DNA of 64,000 nt from DATHZQ01 sp965216945 (GTDB lineage: Bacteria > Actinomycetota > Acidimicrobiia > Spongiisociales > UBA5794), in assembly GCA_965216945.1 (NCBI GenBank), contig CBDCGU010000003.1, forward strand, positions 2,976,001 through 3,040,000. Reading direction: 5' to 3'. Under the pieces are notes generated by a model. That model did not search any database and was not told where the DNA came from. It saw only the letters and a list, made by a program, of their open reading frames with translations. Both the position numbers and the translations under genes were made by a program. Shown piece after piece: positions 24,204 through 31,342 of the stretch. The first letter of the stretch is position 1. Each line of letters starts with the position of its first letter.

Positions 24204-25066
24204 TTGGTGAGAACGATTCCGGCGAGGATCAGCAGTCCACCGATGACGATGCCTGGCTGCAACTGCTCGTCGAGCAGCAGAATCCCCCCGGTGATACCGA
24301 CGAGCGGCACGATGTAGCCCACCAACGCAGCCTTCGTCGTGGAGACATGACGGAGCACCCAGTAGAACAGCAAGAACGGGACCACGCTGCCGACGACGGT
24401 CAGGTAGCCGATCAGCGACCAGCCCCATGCCGTCAGATCGCTCGGGATTCCCTCCGCCACGAGAGCCAGCGTCACAATCAACGCACCCCCCATGGCGAAC
24501 TGCATCCAGGTGAGATCCGTCGGGTCATAGGTTCCCGCCCTCTTCTTGGCCAGAACGCTGGCAAACGAGATCGAGACAACCGCACCGATCGAGAGAGCGG
24601 CGGCGAGCAGGGGCCGCCCGCCCTGGTCGAGGCCGCTGTCGCCCGAGGCCAGCAAGAACGCAACCCCTGCGAACGCCACGAAGAGCCCGGCGATCTTCGT
24701 CGCATGGAGCGGTTCGTCGGGGAGCAGGAAGTGGGCGATGGTTGCGGTTCCCAGGGGGATCAGTGCCACGATCAGGCCGACGAACCCGACGGAGGCGTAC
24801 TGGTAGGCGAGGGTCAACATGACGAACGGCGTGGCCAGTTGGAACACGGCGGCGACGAAGCCCGTCTTCCATACGTCCCGGCTGCGGGTGATGCGCCCGC
24901 CGCGGACGCGGATGATGGCATAGAGGAGGAAGGCGGCCAGGATGGCCCGGATCGCTGCCATCCCGATCGGTGGCACGCCGGCCCCGAGGGCCGCCCGCGT
25001 GGCGACACCCGCCGAACCCCACGCGAGGGCTGCCCCTCCGATCGCTGACCAGATGCGTGCCTGCAC
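24140..25066 (-). CDS. EamA/DMT family transporter
   Basis: A 308-aa protein of the drug/metabolite transporter superfamily with two EamA repeats and ten predicted membrane helices. The first half starts ALAWGSAGVATRAALGAG, and the second half contains AWGWSLIGYLTVVGSVVPF and ALVGYIVPLVGITGGILLL. Members export amino acids or other metabolites. The GTG at 25066 was preferred to one at 25132 because TACCCT lies 6 nt upstream and it begins right before helix 1. It converges with the preceding gene with a 64-bp overlap. Cargo not predictable. Confidence 0.82.
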   Translation of the reverse strand: MQARIWSAIGGAALAWGSAGVATRAALGAGVPPIGMAAIRAILAAFLLYAIIRVRGGRITRSRDVWKTGFVAAVFQLATPFVMLTLAYQYASVGFVGLIVALIPLGTATIAHFLLPDEPLHATKIAGLFVAFAGVAFLLASGDSGLDQGGRPLLAAALSIGAVVSISFASVLAKKRAGTYDPTDLTWMQFAMGGALIVTLALVAEGIPSDLTAWGWSLIGYLTVVGSVVPFLLFYWVLRHVSTTKAALVGYIVPLVGITGGILLLDEQLQPGIVIGGLLILAGIVLTNYAETRGAPEARAETATRYPA

Positions 25067-25072
25067 CGGCGC

Positions 25073-25078
25073 AGGGTA
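25073..25078 (-). promoter_or_regulatory. -10 hexamer TACCCT of the EamA gene
   Basis: TACCCT on the minus strand ends 6 nt before the GTG at 25066. Confidence 0.4.
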
Positions 25079-25184
25079 GGGGTCGTTCGGAGAGCAACGG
25101 TCGATCCCGAACGGGGCGGCAGGGGCGCTCACGGATCGTGCGGCGCCGTCCTGCGGTGGCGGATTCGACCGGCTCTCTCGTGAA

Positions 25185-25541
25185 TCAGTCGGGCAGGACC
25201 CAGCTCAGCACCGTGCTGACGATGCTGATCACGATTGCTGCGAGGAGTGCCGTGACGAACTGCTCACCGAATCCGTCGCCCACCGACAGCGGGTCGGAGA
25301 TGGCCGCCGTGATCATCACCATGACCGCATTGATCACGAACGTGAACAGTCCCAGGGTGGCGATGTTGATCGGCAGCGTCAGGAGCTTCGCCAGCGGCCG
25401 GATGAATGCATTCACGAGACCGAAGATGGCGGCCACGATCACGAGGTCGAGGAAACCGCCATCAAAGTCGAACTTGGGGATCACGGCCGCGGCGACCCAG
25501 ATCGCGGCGGCATTCAGCACCAGTCTCCACACGAGCTTCAT
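25185..25541 (-). CDS. phage-holin-like (YvlD family) small membrane protein
   Basis: A 118-aa protein with four hydrophobic segments (LVLNAAAIWVAAAVIP; FLDLVIVAAIFGLVNAFI; IATLGLFTFVINAVMVMI; and a C-terminal one). NAFIRPLAKLLTLPINIATL is the signature of the YvlD group annotated as phage holin family, which is chromosomal and not linked to lysis here. The ATG at 25541 has GAGGAG 6 nt upstream. No phage genes are near. Function unknown. Confidence 0.78.
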   Translation of the reverse strand: MKLVWRLVLNAAAIWVAAAVIPKFDFDGGFLDLVIVAAIFGLVNAFIRPLAKLLTLPINIATLGLFTFVINAVMVMITAAISDPLSVGDGFGEQFVTALLAAIVISIVSTVLSWVLPD

Positions 25542-25621
25542 GTGCGTGCTCCTCGCAAACGTCGTTGGCGCCGACATTCAAGCAGCGCAGACCGATCCGA
25601 CGGCATCATCGGGAGGACGGG

Positions 25622-26344
25622 TCAGCGGCTGTGGCGCGACCGCCAGCGCCGCAACGCATAGTCCCAGATCGATTCGTGCTGGCGGGGTACCGGATCAGAC
25701 ACGGGTAACTCGTCGTTCGCTGCCCGCGGATCCGCCGGCCGCGGGGGCGTCTGTTGCGATTCTGCGGCTTGCGTTTCCCGCAGCTCGGCGAGACGCTCCC
25801 GCAGGAATCTGGCCTCCGTCTCGGCCTTGGCGGCACGCTCTCTGGCTGCGGCGAGCTGCTGACCTGCATCATGGAGGTTGCCGAGTTGCATGAGCATCTT
25901 GTCCCACGCCTCGATCGGCACGAGCATCGTGCCGGCCCGCGGCTCATCGGTGCTCGCCGAGTCGAGAGCTGCGGAGACGCTCGGTGATGCACCGGTGGAC
26001 GCAGCCTCGGCGGTGGAGGCCCCGCTCGGGCTGGGAGGCTCCGGCTGGGCTCCACCGTTTCCCATCCCGGCGAGCAGCGTGCGGCCTTGGGCCCTGGCCC
26101 GCTCGACGACGCTCTCCAGCCGCACGAGGCGGCGGAGCCCGTCATCGGCATCGATCACCATGCTCGGCACTGCACCTCGCTTGCCCCACTTGCGCAGTGT
26201 GTCGATCGGGACACCCGTGGAGCGGTGTGCCTGTCGCAGCGTCACCCACCCTGGGCTGGGTGGCATCGCTCCCCGGGCTTGCACCTGCCGCCGTTGGCGG
26301 ATGGCTTCGGTCTCCCAGAGGAACGCTGCGTCATCGGTACTCAT
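25622..26344 (-). CDS. HTH regulator with coiled coil, divergent to the BMC operon
   Basis: A 240-aa protein. Residues 33-80 form a MerR-like helix-turn-helix (WVTLRQAHRSTGVPIDTLRK, then WGKRGAVPSMVIDADDGLRR). A Pro/Ser/Ala-rich linker covers 95-138, a coiled coil about 145-197 (AARERAAKAETEARFLRERL), and a basic tail ends HESIWDYALRRWRSRHSR. It lies head to head with the microcompartment operon across 54 bp that contain a 14-bp palindrome and a -10 for each side, so it is the likely regulator of the BMC genes and of itself. It lacks the usual MerR effector domain. DNA binding by the HTH is inferred from pattern only. A structural or scaffold role cannot be excluded. Confidence 0.68.
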   Translation of the reverse strand: MSTDDAAFLWETEAIRQRRQVQARGAMPPSPGWVTLRQAHRSTGVPIDTLRKWGKRGAVPSMVIDADDGLRRLVRLESVVERARAQGRTLLAGMGNGGAQPEPPSPSGASTAEAASTGASPSVSAALDSASTDEPRAGTMLVPIEAWDKMLMQLGNLHDAGQQLAAARERAAKAETEARFLRERLAELRETQAAESQQTPPRPADPRAANDELPVSDPVPRQHESIWDYALRRWRSRHSR

Positions 26345-26351
26345 CCCCGCC

Positions 26352-26357
26352 ATCATA
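26352..26357 (-). promoter_or_regulatory. -10 hexamer TATGAT of the HTH gene
   Basis: TATGAT on the minus strand ends 7 nt before the ATG at 26344. Its -35 region would fall inside the palindrome at 26369-26382. Confidence 0.5.
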
Positions 26358-26368
26358 CGAACCGGACG

Positions 26369-26382
26369 CCGCACCGGTGCGG
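26369..26382. promoter_or_regulatory. palindromic candidate operator between regulator and BMC operon
   Basis: CCGCACCGGTGCGG is a perfect 14-bp palindrome in the 54-bp divergent intergenic region. It lies just upstream of the plus-strand -10 (TAGGAT) and over the expected -35 of the minus-strand promoter. One bound dimer could therefore control both directions. Confidence 0.55.
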
Positions 26383-26386
26383 TTCC

Positions 26387-26392
26387 TAGGAT
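26387..26392 (+). promoter_or_regulatory. -10 hexamer TAGGAT of the BMC operon
   Basis: TAGGAT ends 6 nt before the GTG of the first BMC gene at 26399, fitting a leaderless operon transcript. No clear -35 is visible, which would suit an activator-dependent promoter. Confidence 0.45.
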
Positions 26393-26398
26393 GACGGC

Positions 26399-27019
26399 GT
26401 GAGCGCTCCCCCGGGCCCTGCGAATGTTCCCAGCGAGGATGACGTGCGTGAGCTGGTCTCCCGCATCGTCGATGCGGTGCTCGATGACGATCCAATGGCG
26501 GTGCCAACGGCGCCCCCGGCGGAATCGCCCGCCACGTCACCCGCCCCGGCGCCCGCAACCACGCCGCAAGGGCCCATCGCCATCGGAGCCGACCACGGCG
26601 GCTATGCCCTCAAGGAGCGTCTCGGCTTTCGCTTGAAGGAAGCCGGATACGCCGTGGTCGACTGCGGCACGCACTCCCACGACGCGGTCGACTATCCCGA
26701 TTTCGCCCACGCCGTCGCCGAGAAGGTTGCTTCCGGCGACTGTGCGGCGGGAGTCATCGTGGACGGCGCCGGAATCGGCTCGGCCATGGCCGCCAACAAG
26801 GTGCCGGGAGTCCGCGCCGCCCTGTGCTACGACCTGTCGACCGCACGCAACAGTCGTGAGCACAACCACGCAAATGTGCTGACTCTGGGTGCGGGGCTCG
26901 TCGGCGATGGGTTAGCGTGGCAGATCCTCCAGGAATGGCTGCGGGTGCCGTGGGGCGGCGATCGACACGCCCGCCGGGTCGACAAGATCACAGCCATCGA
27001 ACAGCGATACACGAAGTAG
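26399..27019 (+). CDS. rpiB: RpiB-like sugar-phosphate isomerase, microcompartment cargo
   Basis: A 206-aa protein, first gene of the BMC operon. Residues 12-31 form an amphipathic helix (PSEDDVRELVSRIVDAVLDD), followed by a Pro/Ala/Thr linker (32-57), the layout of an encapsulation peptide. The RpiB domain runs from 58: IAIGADHGGYALKE with His66, the phosphate and ring-opening region SREHNHANV with His155, and ITAIEQRY at the C terminus. Where E. coli RpiB has the catalytic Cys (ICGTG), this has VDGAGIGS with Asp122. The Glu used by the mycobacterial enzyme is also absent. It should interconvert aldose and ketose phosphates, but the true substrate is open. The GTG start is supported by TAGGAT 6 nt upstream. 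Confidence 0.87.
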   Translation: MSAPPGPANVPSEDDVRELVSRIVDAVLDDDPMAVPTAPPAESPATSPAPAPATTPQGPIAIGADHGGYALKERLGFRLKEAGYAVVDCGTHSHDAVDYPDFAHAVAEKVASGDCAAGVIVDGAGIGSAMAANKVPGVRAALCYDLSTARNSREHNHANVLTLGAGLVGDGLAWQILQEWLRVPWGGDRHARRVDKITAIEQRYTK

Positions 27020-27023
27020 CGAC

Positions 27024-27857
27024 ATGGACCGACATCAGCTCATCGAGGCCGTCACCCGGGAGGTGCTCGCCGCCCTCGCCGCCGGGTACGACATCTGCAG
27101 CACACCGGAGCAGGTGCGCAGCGTGGTGGCCAACGGGGCGGACCGGGTGGCGTTCCACGGCTCGGCGGCCGACGTTCCGCTGGATCTGGCGCGTTACATC
27201 GACCACACACTGCTCAAGGCCGAGGCGACCGCCGCTCAAATCGACGAGCTGTGCGACGAGGCACGCGAGTTCGGTTTCGCCTCCGTGTGCATCAACCCGA
27301 CGTGGGTGAAGAGGGCGGCCATCCGTCTCCGCGGGAGTGGAGTGCCGGTGTGCACCGTCATCGGCTTTCCCCTCGGCGCCACGACACCGGAGATCAAGGC
27401 GATGGAAACACGACGCGCGTTGCGCGACGGTGCGCGCGAGGTCGACATGGTCATCAACATCGGGGCGCTGAAATCGGGTCAGCACGACCTGGTCCGAACC
27501 GACATCGCCAAAGTGGTCGATGCGGCCCACGAGGCCGGTGCGTTGTGCAAGGTCATCATCGAAGCCGGGCTGCTGACCGACGAGGAGAAGGTCATCGCCA
27601 GCTCGCTGTCGAAGGCGGCCAAGGCCGACTACGTCAAGACGTCGACCGGGTTCCTCGCCGGTGGGGCCACGGTGTATGACGTGGCTCTGATGCGAGAGAC
27701 GGTTGGGCCCGACATGGGCGTGAAGGCTTCGGGCGGTGTGCACACGGCCGAAGAGGCAGAGGACATGATCGCAGCGGGTGCCACCAGGATCGGGGCGTCC
27801 GCCGGCGTGCAAATCGTGAGCGGCACGGAAGGAGCTTCGGGTGACGAGAGGTATTGA
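27024..27857 (+). CDS. deoC: DeoC-like deoxyribose-phosphate aldolase, microcompartment cargo
   Basis: A 277-aa class I aldolase. The first 18 residues (MDRHQLIEAVTREVLAAL) form an amphipathic helix resembling an encapsulation peptide, followed by a spacer to about residue 55. The TIM-barrel domain has ARYIDHTLLKAEAT, Asp141 in EVDMVINIGALKSG, the Schiff-base Lys205 in DYVKTSTGF, and Lys234 in VKASGGVH. DeoC cleaves 2-deoxyribose-5-phosphate to acetaldehyde and glyceraldehyde-3-phosphate, and acetaldehyde would suit the aldehyde dehydrogenase encoded nearby. It starts 4 bp after rpiB, and its 3' end overlaps the shell gene by 17 bp. Activity on another sugar phosphate is possible. Confidence 0.9.
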   Translation: MDRHQLIEAVTREVLAALAAGYDICSTPEQVRSVVANGADRVAFHGSAADVPLDLARYIDHTLLKAEATAAQIDELCDEAREFGFASVCINPTWVKRAAIRLRGSGVPVCTVIGFPLGATTPEIKAMETRRALRDGAREVDMVINIGALKSGQHDLVRTDIAKVVDAAHEAGALCKVIIEAGLLTDEEKVIASSLSKAAKADYVKTSTGFLAGGATVYDVALMRETVGPDMGVKASGGVHTAEEAEDMIAAGATRIGASAGVQIVSGTEGASGDERY

Positions 27858-28473
27858 GCTGCGGTCGTTTGCGTTCCTCGACAGCCTGCAACCCCAATAC
27901 GCCGCCTTTCTCGGGACGATCGCCCAAGGGTTCCTGCCGCTTGCGGGGGATGCCTCCCTGTGGGTCGAGGTGGCTCCCGGGATCGAGATCAATGCGCTGA
28001 GCGACATCGCCCTCAAAGCGACGGCCGTGAAGCCCGGCCTGCAGATCATCGAGCGCTACTACGGAGTGCTCGAGGTGCACTCGCCCGACCAGGCCGAGAC
28101 CCGCGCCGCGGGAGCAGCCATCCTCGATGCGATCGAGCACACCGAGTCGGAGCGCATCAAGCCGCGGATCTTGTCGTCGCAGATCATCCGCCGGCTCGAT
28201 GATCACCATGCCCAGCTCATCAACCGCACCCGGCACGGGCAGATGATCATCCCTGGCCAGACTTTGTACGTGCTCGAATGCGAGCCTGCGGCGTATGCGT
28301 CGCTGGCGGCCAACGAGGCGGAGAAGGCCGCAGAGATCAACGTGCTCGAGGTGCGCAGTTTCGGATCCATGGGCCGGGTCTACCTCGGAGGCGAGGAACG
28401 AGACATCGATGTCGGCTGGCAGGCTGCGGTGGCCGCCCTCGAGGGCATCGATGGGCGGGAAGCCAACAAATGA
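27841..28473 (+). CDS. BMC-T tandem-domain shell protein (stacking type)
   Basis: A 210-aa protein with two BMC folds, forming pseudohexameric trimers in the shell facet. The sequence (FAFLDSLQPQYAAFLGTIAQ; GDASLWVEVAPGIEINALSD; ERYYGVLEVHSPDQAE; PAAYASLAANEAEKAAEINV) resembles the double-stacked, gated BMC-T group typified by CsoS1D and the Haliangium T2/T3 proteins. Glu71-Arg72 resembles the gating pair at the large pore of that group. Such pores are thought to admit bulky metabolites or cofactors. GTG at 27841 has GGAAGGAG upstream and overlaps the deoC end by 17 bp. Confidence 0.9.
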   Translation: MTRGIELRSFAFLDSLQPQYAAFLGTIAQGFLPLAGDASLWVEVAPGIEINALSDIALKATAVKPGLQIIERYYGVLEVHSPDQAETRAAGAAILDAIEHTESERIKPRILSSQIIRRLDDHHAQLINRTRHGQMIIPGQTLYVLECEPAAYASLAANEAEKAAEINVLEVRSFGSMGRVYLGGEERDIDVGWQAAVAALEGIDGREANK

Positions 28474-28503
28474 CCCGTGAGGGCGGGAGCTCTGTCCGGT
28501 TCT

Positions 28504-28552
28504 GGCGCCGGGAAGTGAGCGCAACGAGCGCTCCGACGTCTTCCCGCCGGCC
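28504..28552 (+). promoter_or_regulatory. intercistronic stem-loop before the BMC-H gene
   Basis: In the 135-bp gap between the BMC-T and BMC-H genes, CGGGAAG (28509-28515) pairs with CTTCCCG (28540-28546) around an inner stem GAGCGC/GCGCTC (28517-28522 with 28528-28533). It is the largest gap within the operon. It may be an mRNA processing or stabilising element that raises expression of the major shell protein. No gene was accepted in this gap. Confidence 0.5.
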
Positions 28553-28608
28553 ACGCCGGAGTACATGGAATGTCGTGAACAACGTCGAAGAAAGAGGAGA
28601 TCGAGCAG

Positions 28609-28911
28609 ATGGCTGAAGCCCTTGGGATGATCGAAGCGCGCAGCTTTCCGGCGATGGTCGAGGCGGCCGATGCCATGGTGAAGGCCGCCAAGGTCGAGCT
28701 GGTGAGCATGGAGAAGACGGGAGGCGGCTATGTCACGGCCGTCGTGCGCGGCGACGTCGCGGCGGTCAAGGCGGCCGTCGACGCCGGGGTCCGCGGTGCG
28801 GAGAAGGTCGGCGAAGTGATCGCCACTCACGTCATCGCACGCCCTCACGTCAACATCGACTCCGTACTCCCGCTGGGTCGACAGGAATCAGCCGAAGAAG
28901 ACCTCGCATAG
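28609..28911 (+). CDS. BMC-H hexameric shell protein (PduA-like)
   Basis: A 100-aa single BMC-domain protein, the only hexamer-forming shell protein in the locus and so probably the main facet component. It begins MAEALGMIEARSFPAMVEAA. The pore loop is MEKTGGGYVTAV (residues 34-45), comparable to the KIGSG pore loop of PduA, and VRGDVAAVKAAVDAG follows. GAGGAG lies about 9 nt before the ATG. The C terminus (about 82-100) is a short acidic tail. It is separated from the preceding gene by a stem-loop, which suggests its level is set separately. Confidence 0.95.
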   Translation: MAEALGMIEARSFPAMVEAADAMVKAAKVELVSMEKTGGGYVTAVVRGDVAAVKAAVDAGVRGAEKVGEVIATHVIARPHVNIDSVLPLGRQESAEEDLA

Positions 28912-28954
28912 CTTCCGTCGCCGCGTTGCGAACGTCCAAGAGAGGAGTGGGCGC

Positions 28955-29263
28955 ATGCACCTAGGCAGGGTTGCCGGCACGCTGGTGGCGAGCCGCAAGG
29001 AGCCCCTCATGGAGGGGATGACCTTCCTCGTCGTCCGTCAGCTCGATGTCGACAACGAGCCGACCGGTGGCTATGTCGTAGCGGTCGACGCCGTGGGGGC
29101 CGGCGTCGGCGAAGTCGTGATGTACGCATCGGGTAGCTCGGCCCGCCAGACCGAGATGACGCGCGATCGGCCGTGCGACGCGGTGATCATGGCGATTGTC
29201 GACATGTGGGACGTCTCGGGTGAGACGAAGTACCACAAGGGCCGCGAAGCGAGCGGTGGCTGA
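28955..29263 (+). CDS. BMC-P pentameric vertex protein 1 (EutN/CcmL family)
   Basis: A 102-aa pentamer-forming protein that caps the vertices of the shell. Typical stretches are MHLGRVAGTLVASRKEPLME, then FLVVRQLDVDN, VVAVDAVGAGVGEVVMYASG and CDAVIMAIVDMW. AGGAG lies 8 nt before the ATG. The C-terminal tail (about 92-102) is longer than in the two paralogues downstream. This is the first of three BMC-P genes in the operon. Three distinct vertex proteins are also seen in other complex BMC loci such as that of Haliangium. Confidence 0.93.
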   Translation: MHLGRVAGTLVASRKEPLMEGMTFLVVRQLDVDNEPTGGYVVAVDAVGAGVGEVVMYASGSSARQTEMTRDRPCDAVIMAIVDMWDVSGETKYHKGREASGG

Positions 29264-29267
29264 TCCC

Positions 29268-30725
29268 ATGCTGACCGACCGTGAGATCCAGGCGATCATC
29301 TCCCGAGTGAAGGGTCGGGTGGCGGCGGCCGAGTTCGCCGCCCGCACCGGTCCGGCTCTCGAGGCGGCCGAGAGTCTCGAGACGTCCGACGTCCAGCTCG
29401 GCGACGGTATTCACCCCACCATCGACGAGGCGATCGCGGCGGCACGCCGCTCCTTCGTCGCCTACCGAGAGATGGGTCTGGAGACGCGTCACGCCGTCGT
29501 CGATGCCATGCGCGCCGCCATGCTGAGGGAGGGCGAGCGGCTGGCGTACCTGGCATGGGAGGAGACCGGCATGGGGCGAGCCGAAGACAAGGTCGCCAAG
29601 AACTTGCTGGTGACGACGAAGACGCCGGGACCGGAGGATCTCGAGCCGCAGGTCGTCACCGGCGACGACGGAATGATGGTGACCGAGTACGCCCCCTATG
29701 GCGTGGTCGGTTCCATCACGCCGACGACCAACCCCACCTCGACGATCATCAACAACTCGATCGCGATCGTCGCCGCGGGCAACTCGGTGACGTTCAACGT
29801 GCATCCCAATGCACGCAGGGTCTCCGTGGAGAACATTCAGATGCTCAACCGAGCCATCGTTTCCGCCGGCGGTCCCCAGGACCTGATCACCGCCACGCCG
29901 CATCCCACGCTCGAATCCGCCAAGGAGATGATGGCTCATCCAGACGTGCGCGTGCTTCTCGTCACGGGCGGTCCCGGAGTGGTGCGCGAGGCGCTCCGCA
30001 CCTCGAAGAAGGCGATCACCGCAGGTCCAGGCAACCCACCGGCGGTAGTCGATCAGACGGCCGACGTCGAGAAGGCAGGCGCCGATATCGTGCGCGGTGC
30101 ATCGTTCGACAACAACGTCATCTGCACCGACGAGAAGACGACGATCGTGGTCGATACCGTCGCCGATCGTCTCGTGCAGGCCATGGCGGCGAATGGGGCG
30201 TACCGGCTCAAGGAGCACGAGATCAAGCGGCTGGAGCGTGTGATCTTCAAGGAGCTCGGGCCACCCGACAAACCGGGAGTGGTGAATCCGGCGTGGATCG
30301 GAAAGGACGCCCGTGTGATCCTCGGGGAGATCGGCGTGACGGCGCCCGAGGCAACTCGCTTGCTGGTCGCCGAGGTGCCCAGGGAGCACAGTCTGGTGTG
30401 GACCGAGCAGATGATGCCGGTGATGCCGGTCGTGCGAGTGAAGGACGTCGACGTCGCGATCGACCTTGCGGTGCGGTCCGAGCACGGTTTCCGTCACACC
30501 GCGTCGATTCACTCCACGAACGTGGCAACCATCACGCGTATGGCACGAGCCATGAACTGCAGCATCTTCGTGGCGAACGGCCCCAACTACTCCGGGCTGG
30601 GTCAGGGCGGCGAAGGGTTCTCCTCGTTCTCCATCGCCAGCCCGACCGGGGAGGGACTCAGCCGGCCGCGCACCTTCTCGCGCATCCGGCGCGTCACCGT
30701 GGTTGGGGCGTTGCGGATTGTCTGA
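29268..30725 (+). CDS. acylating-type aldehyde dehydrogenase, microcompartment cargo
   Basis: A 485-aa CoA-dependent aldehyde dehydrogenase of the PduP/EutE group. The first 20 residues (MLTDREIQAIISRVKGRVAA) form an amphipathic helix typical of an encapsulation peptide, then a linker and the dehydrogenase domain with EYAPYGVVGSITPTTNP at 140-156, TAGPGNPPAVVD, and catalytic Cys286 in FDNNVICTDEK. It should oxidise acetaldehyde or a related aldehyde from the aldolase to acyl-CoA with reduction of NAD+ inside the shell. It starts 4 bp after the BMC-P gene. The ATG at 29268 was preferred to an upstream GTG at 29256 because the helix begins there. Confidence 0.92.
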   Translation: MLTDREIQAIISRVKGRVAAAEFAARTGPALEAAESLETSDVQLGDGIHPTIDEAIAAARRSFVAYREMGLETRHAVVDAMRAAMLREGERLAYLAWEETGMGRAEDKVAKNLLVTTKTPGPEDLEPQVVTGDDGMMVTEYAPYGVVGSITPTTNPTSTIINNSIAIVAAGNSVTFNVHPNARRVSVENIQMLNRAIVSAGGPQDLITATPHPTLESAKEMMAHPDVRVLLVTGGPGVVREALRTSKKAITAGPGNPPAVVDQTADVEKAGADIVRGASFDNNVICTDEKTTIVVDTVADRLVQAMAANGAYRLKEHEIKRLERVIFKELGPPDKPGVVNPAWIGKDARVILGEIGVTAPEATRLLVAEVPREHSLVWTEQMMPVMPVVRVKDVDVAIDLAVRSEHGFRHTASIHSTNVATITRMARAMNCSIFVANGPNYSGLGQGGEGFSSFSIASPTGEGLSRPRTFSRIRRVTVVGALRIV

Positions 30726-30729
30726 GCCG

Positions 30730-31341
30730 TTGCCACCCGAGCCCGATCCCGCAGTCGGTCTTCTCGAGTTCTCCTCGATCGCAGTCGGGATCGCTGCGGG
30801 CGACGCCATGGTGAAGTCGTCGCCCGTCGGCTCGATCTATGCGGGCACGGTTCACCCCGGGAAATACCTGGTGCTGGTGAGCGGAGATACGGCCAGCGTC
30901 GAGGAGGCACTCGGCAGCGGTCGAGAGGTCGGTTCGGCGGCCCTGCTCGGCGAGTTGTTCCTTCCCGACATTCATCCCGCCGTGACGGGCGCACTGGTCA
31001 ACGGATCGCAGAGTGCCTGGGCCGAGGACACGTCGCTGGGCATCGTCGAGACCCAGACCGTTGCCTCCGTGATGGATGCCGCCGATGCCGGTGTGAAGGC
31101 AGCTCACGTGGACGTCGGCACGGTACGTCTGGCCGATGGCCTCGGTGGCAAGGGCTACGTGCTCTTCTTTGGTGTCGTGGCCGAGGTCGAGGCTGCGATG
31201 GAGGCCGCCGTCGAGCGCGCCGCCGAGCATCTCGTGGCTCAGCGGGTGATCCCTCAGCTGCACGAGTCGATGGCCGAGAACCTCGCCAGGGACCTCCGGT
31301 TCCTCGCCAGGGTCGAGGCCCGACCCAGCGAGAGGCGTTGA
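30730..31341 (+). CDS. BMC-T tandem-domain shell protein (single-layer type)
   Basis: A 203-aa protein with two BMC domains: AVGLLEFSSIAVGIAAGDAM followed by GKYLVLVSGDTASVEEAL for the first, and LGIVETQTVASVMDAADAG with GKGYVLFFGVVAEVEAAME for the second. It resembles PduT-like and Haliangium T1 trimers that form one-layer pseudohexamers, sometimes carrying an FeS cluster at the pore. No cysteine stands at the pore here, so an FeS site is unlikely. A TTG start at 30730, 4 bp after the dehydrogenase stop, is the most reasonable. A second TTG at 30703 lies inside the preceding gene. Confidence 0.88.
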   Translation: MPPEPDPAVGLLEFSSIAVGIAAGDAMVKSSPVGSIYAGTVHPGKYLVLVSGDTASVEEALGSGREVGSAALLGELFLPDIHPAVTGALVNGSQSAWAEDTSLGIVETQTVASVMDAADAGVKAAHVDVGTVRLADGLGGKGYVLFFGVVAEVEAAMEAAVERAAEHLVAQRVIPQLHESMAENLARDLRFLARVEARPSERR

Positions 31342-31342
31342 C

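Noticed and set aside
22671..24428. A 585-codon minus-strand frame
   Set aside because: It is antisense to the TIR gene and a membrane protein gene and shows no recognisable domain.
25185..25541. Holin-like gene as evidence of a prophage
   Set aside because: The YvlD group is a common chromosomal membrane family and no other phage gene is near.
28470..28616. A 48-codon frame overlapping the BMC-T stop and the BMC-H start
   Set aside because: Its ATGA and stop overlaps look like coupling, but the product is Arg/Ser-rich without similarity and the stretch forms a hairpin instead.
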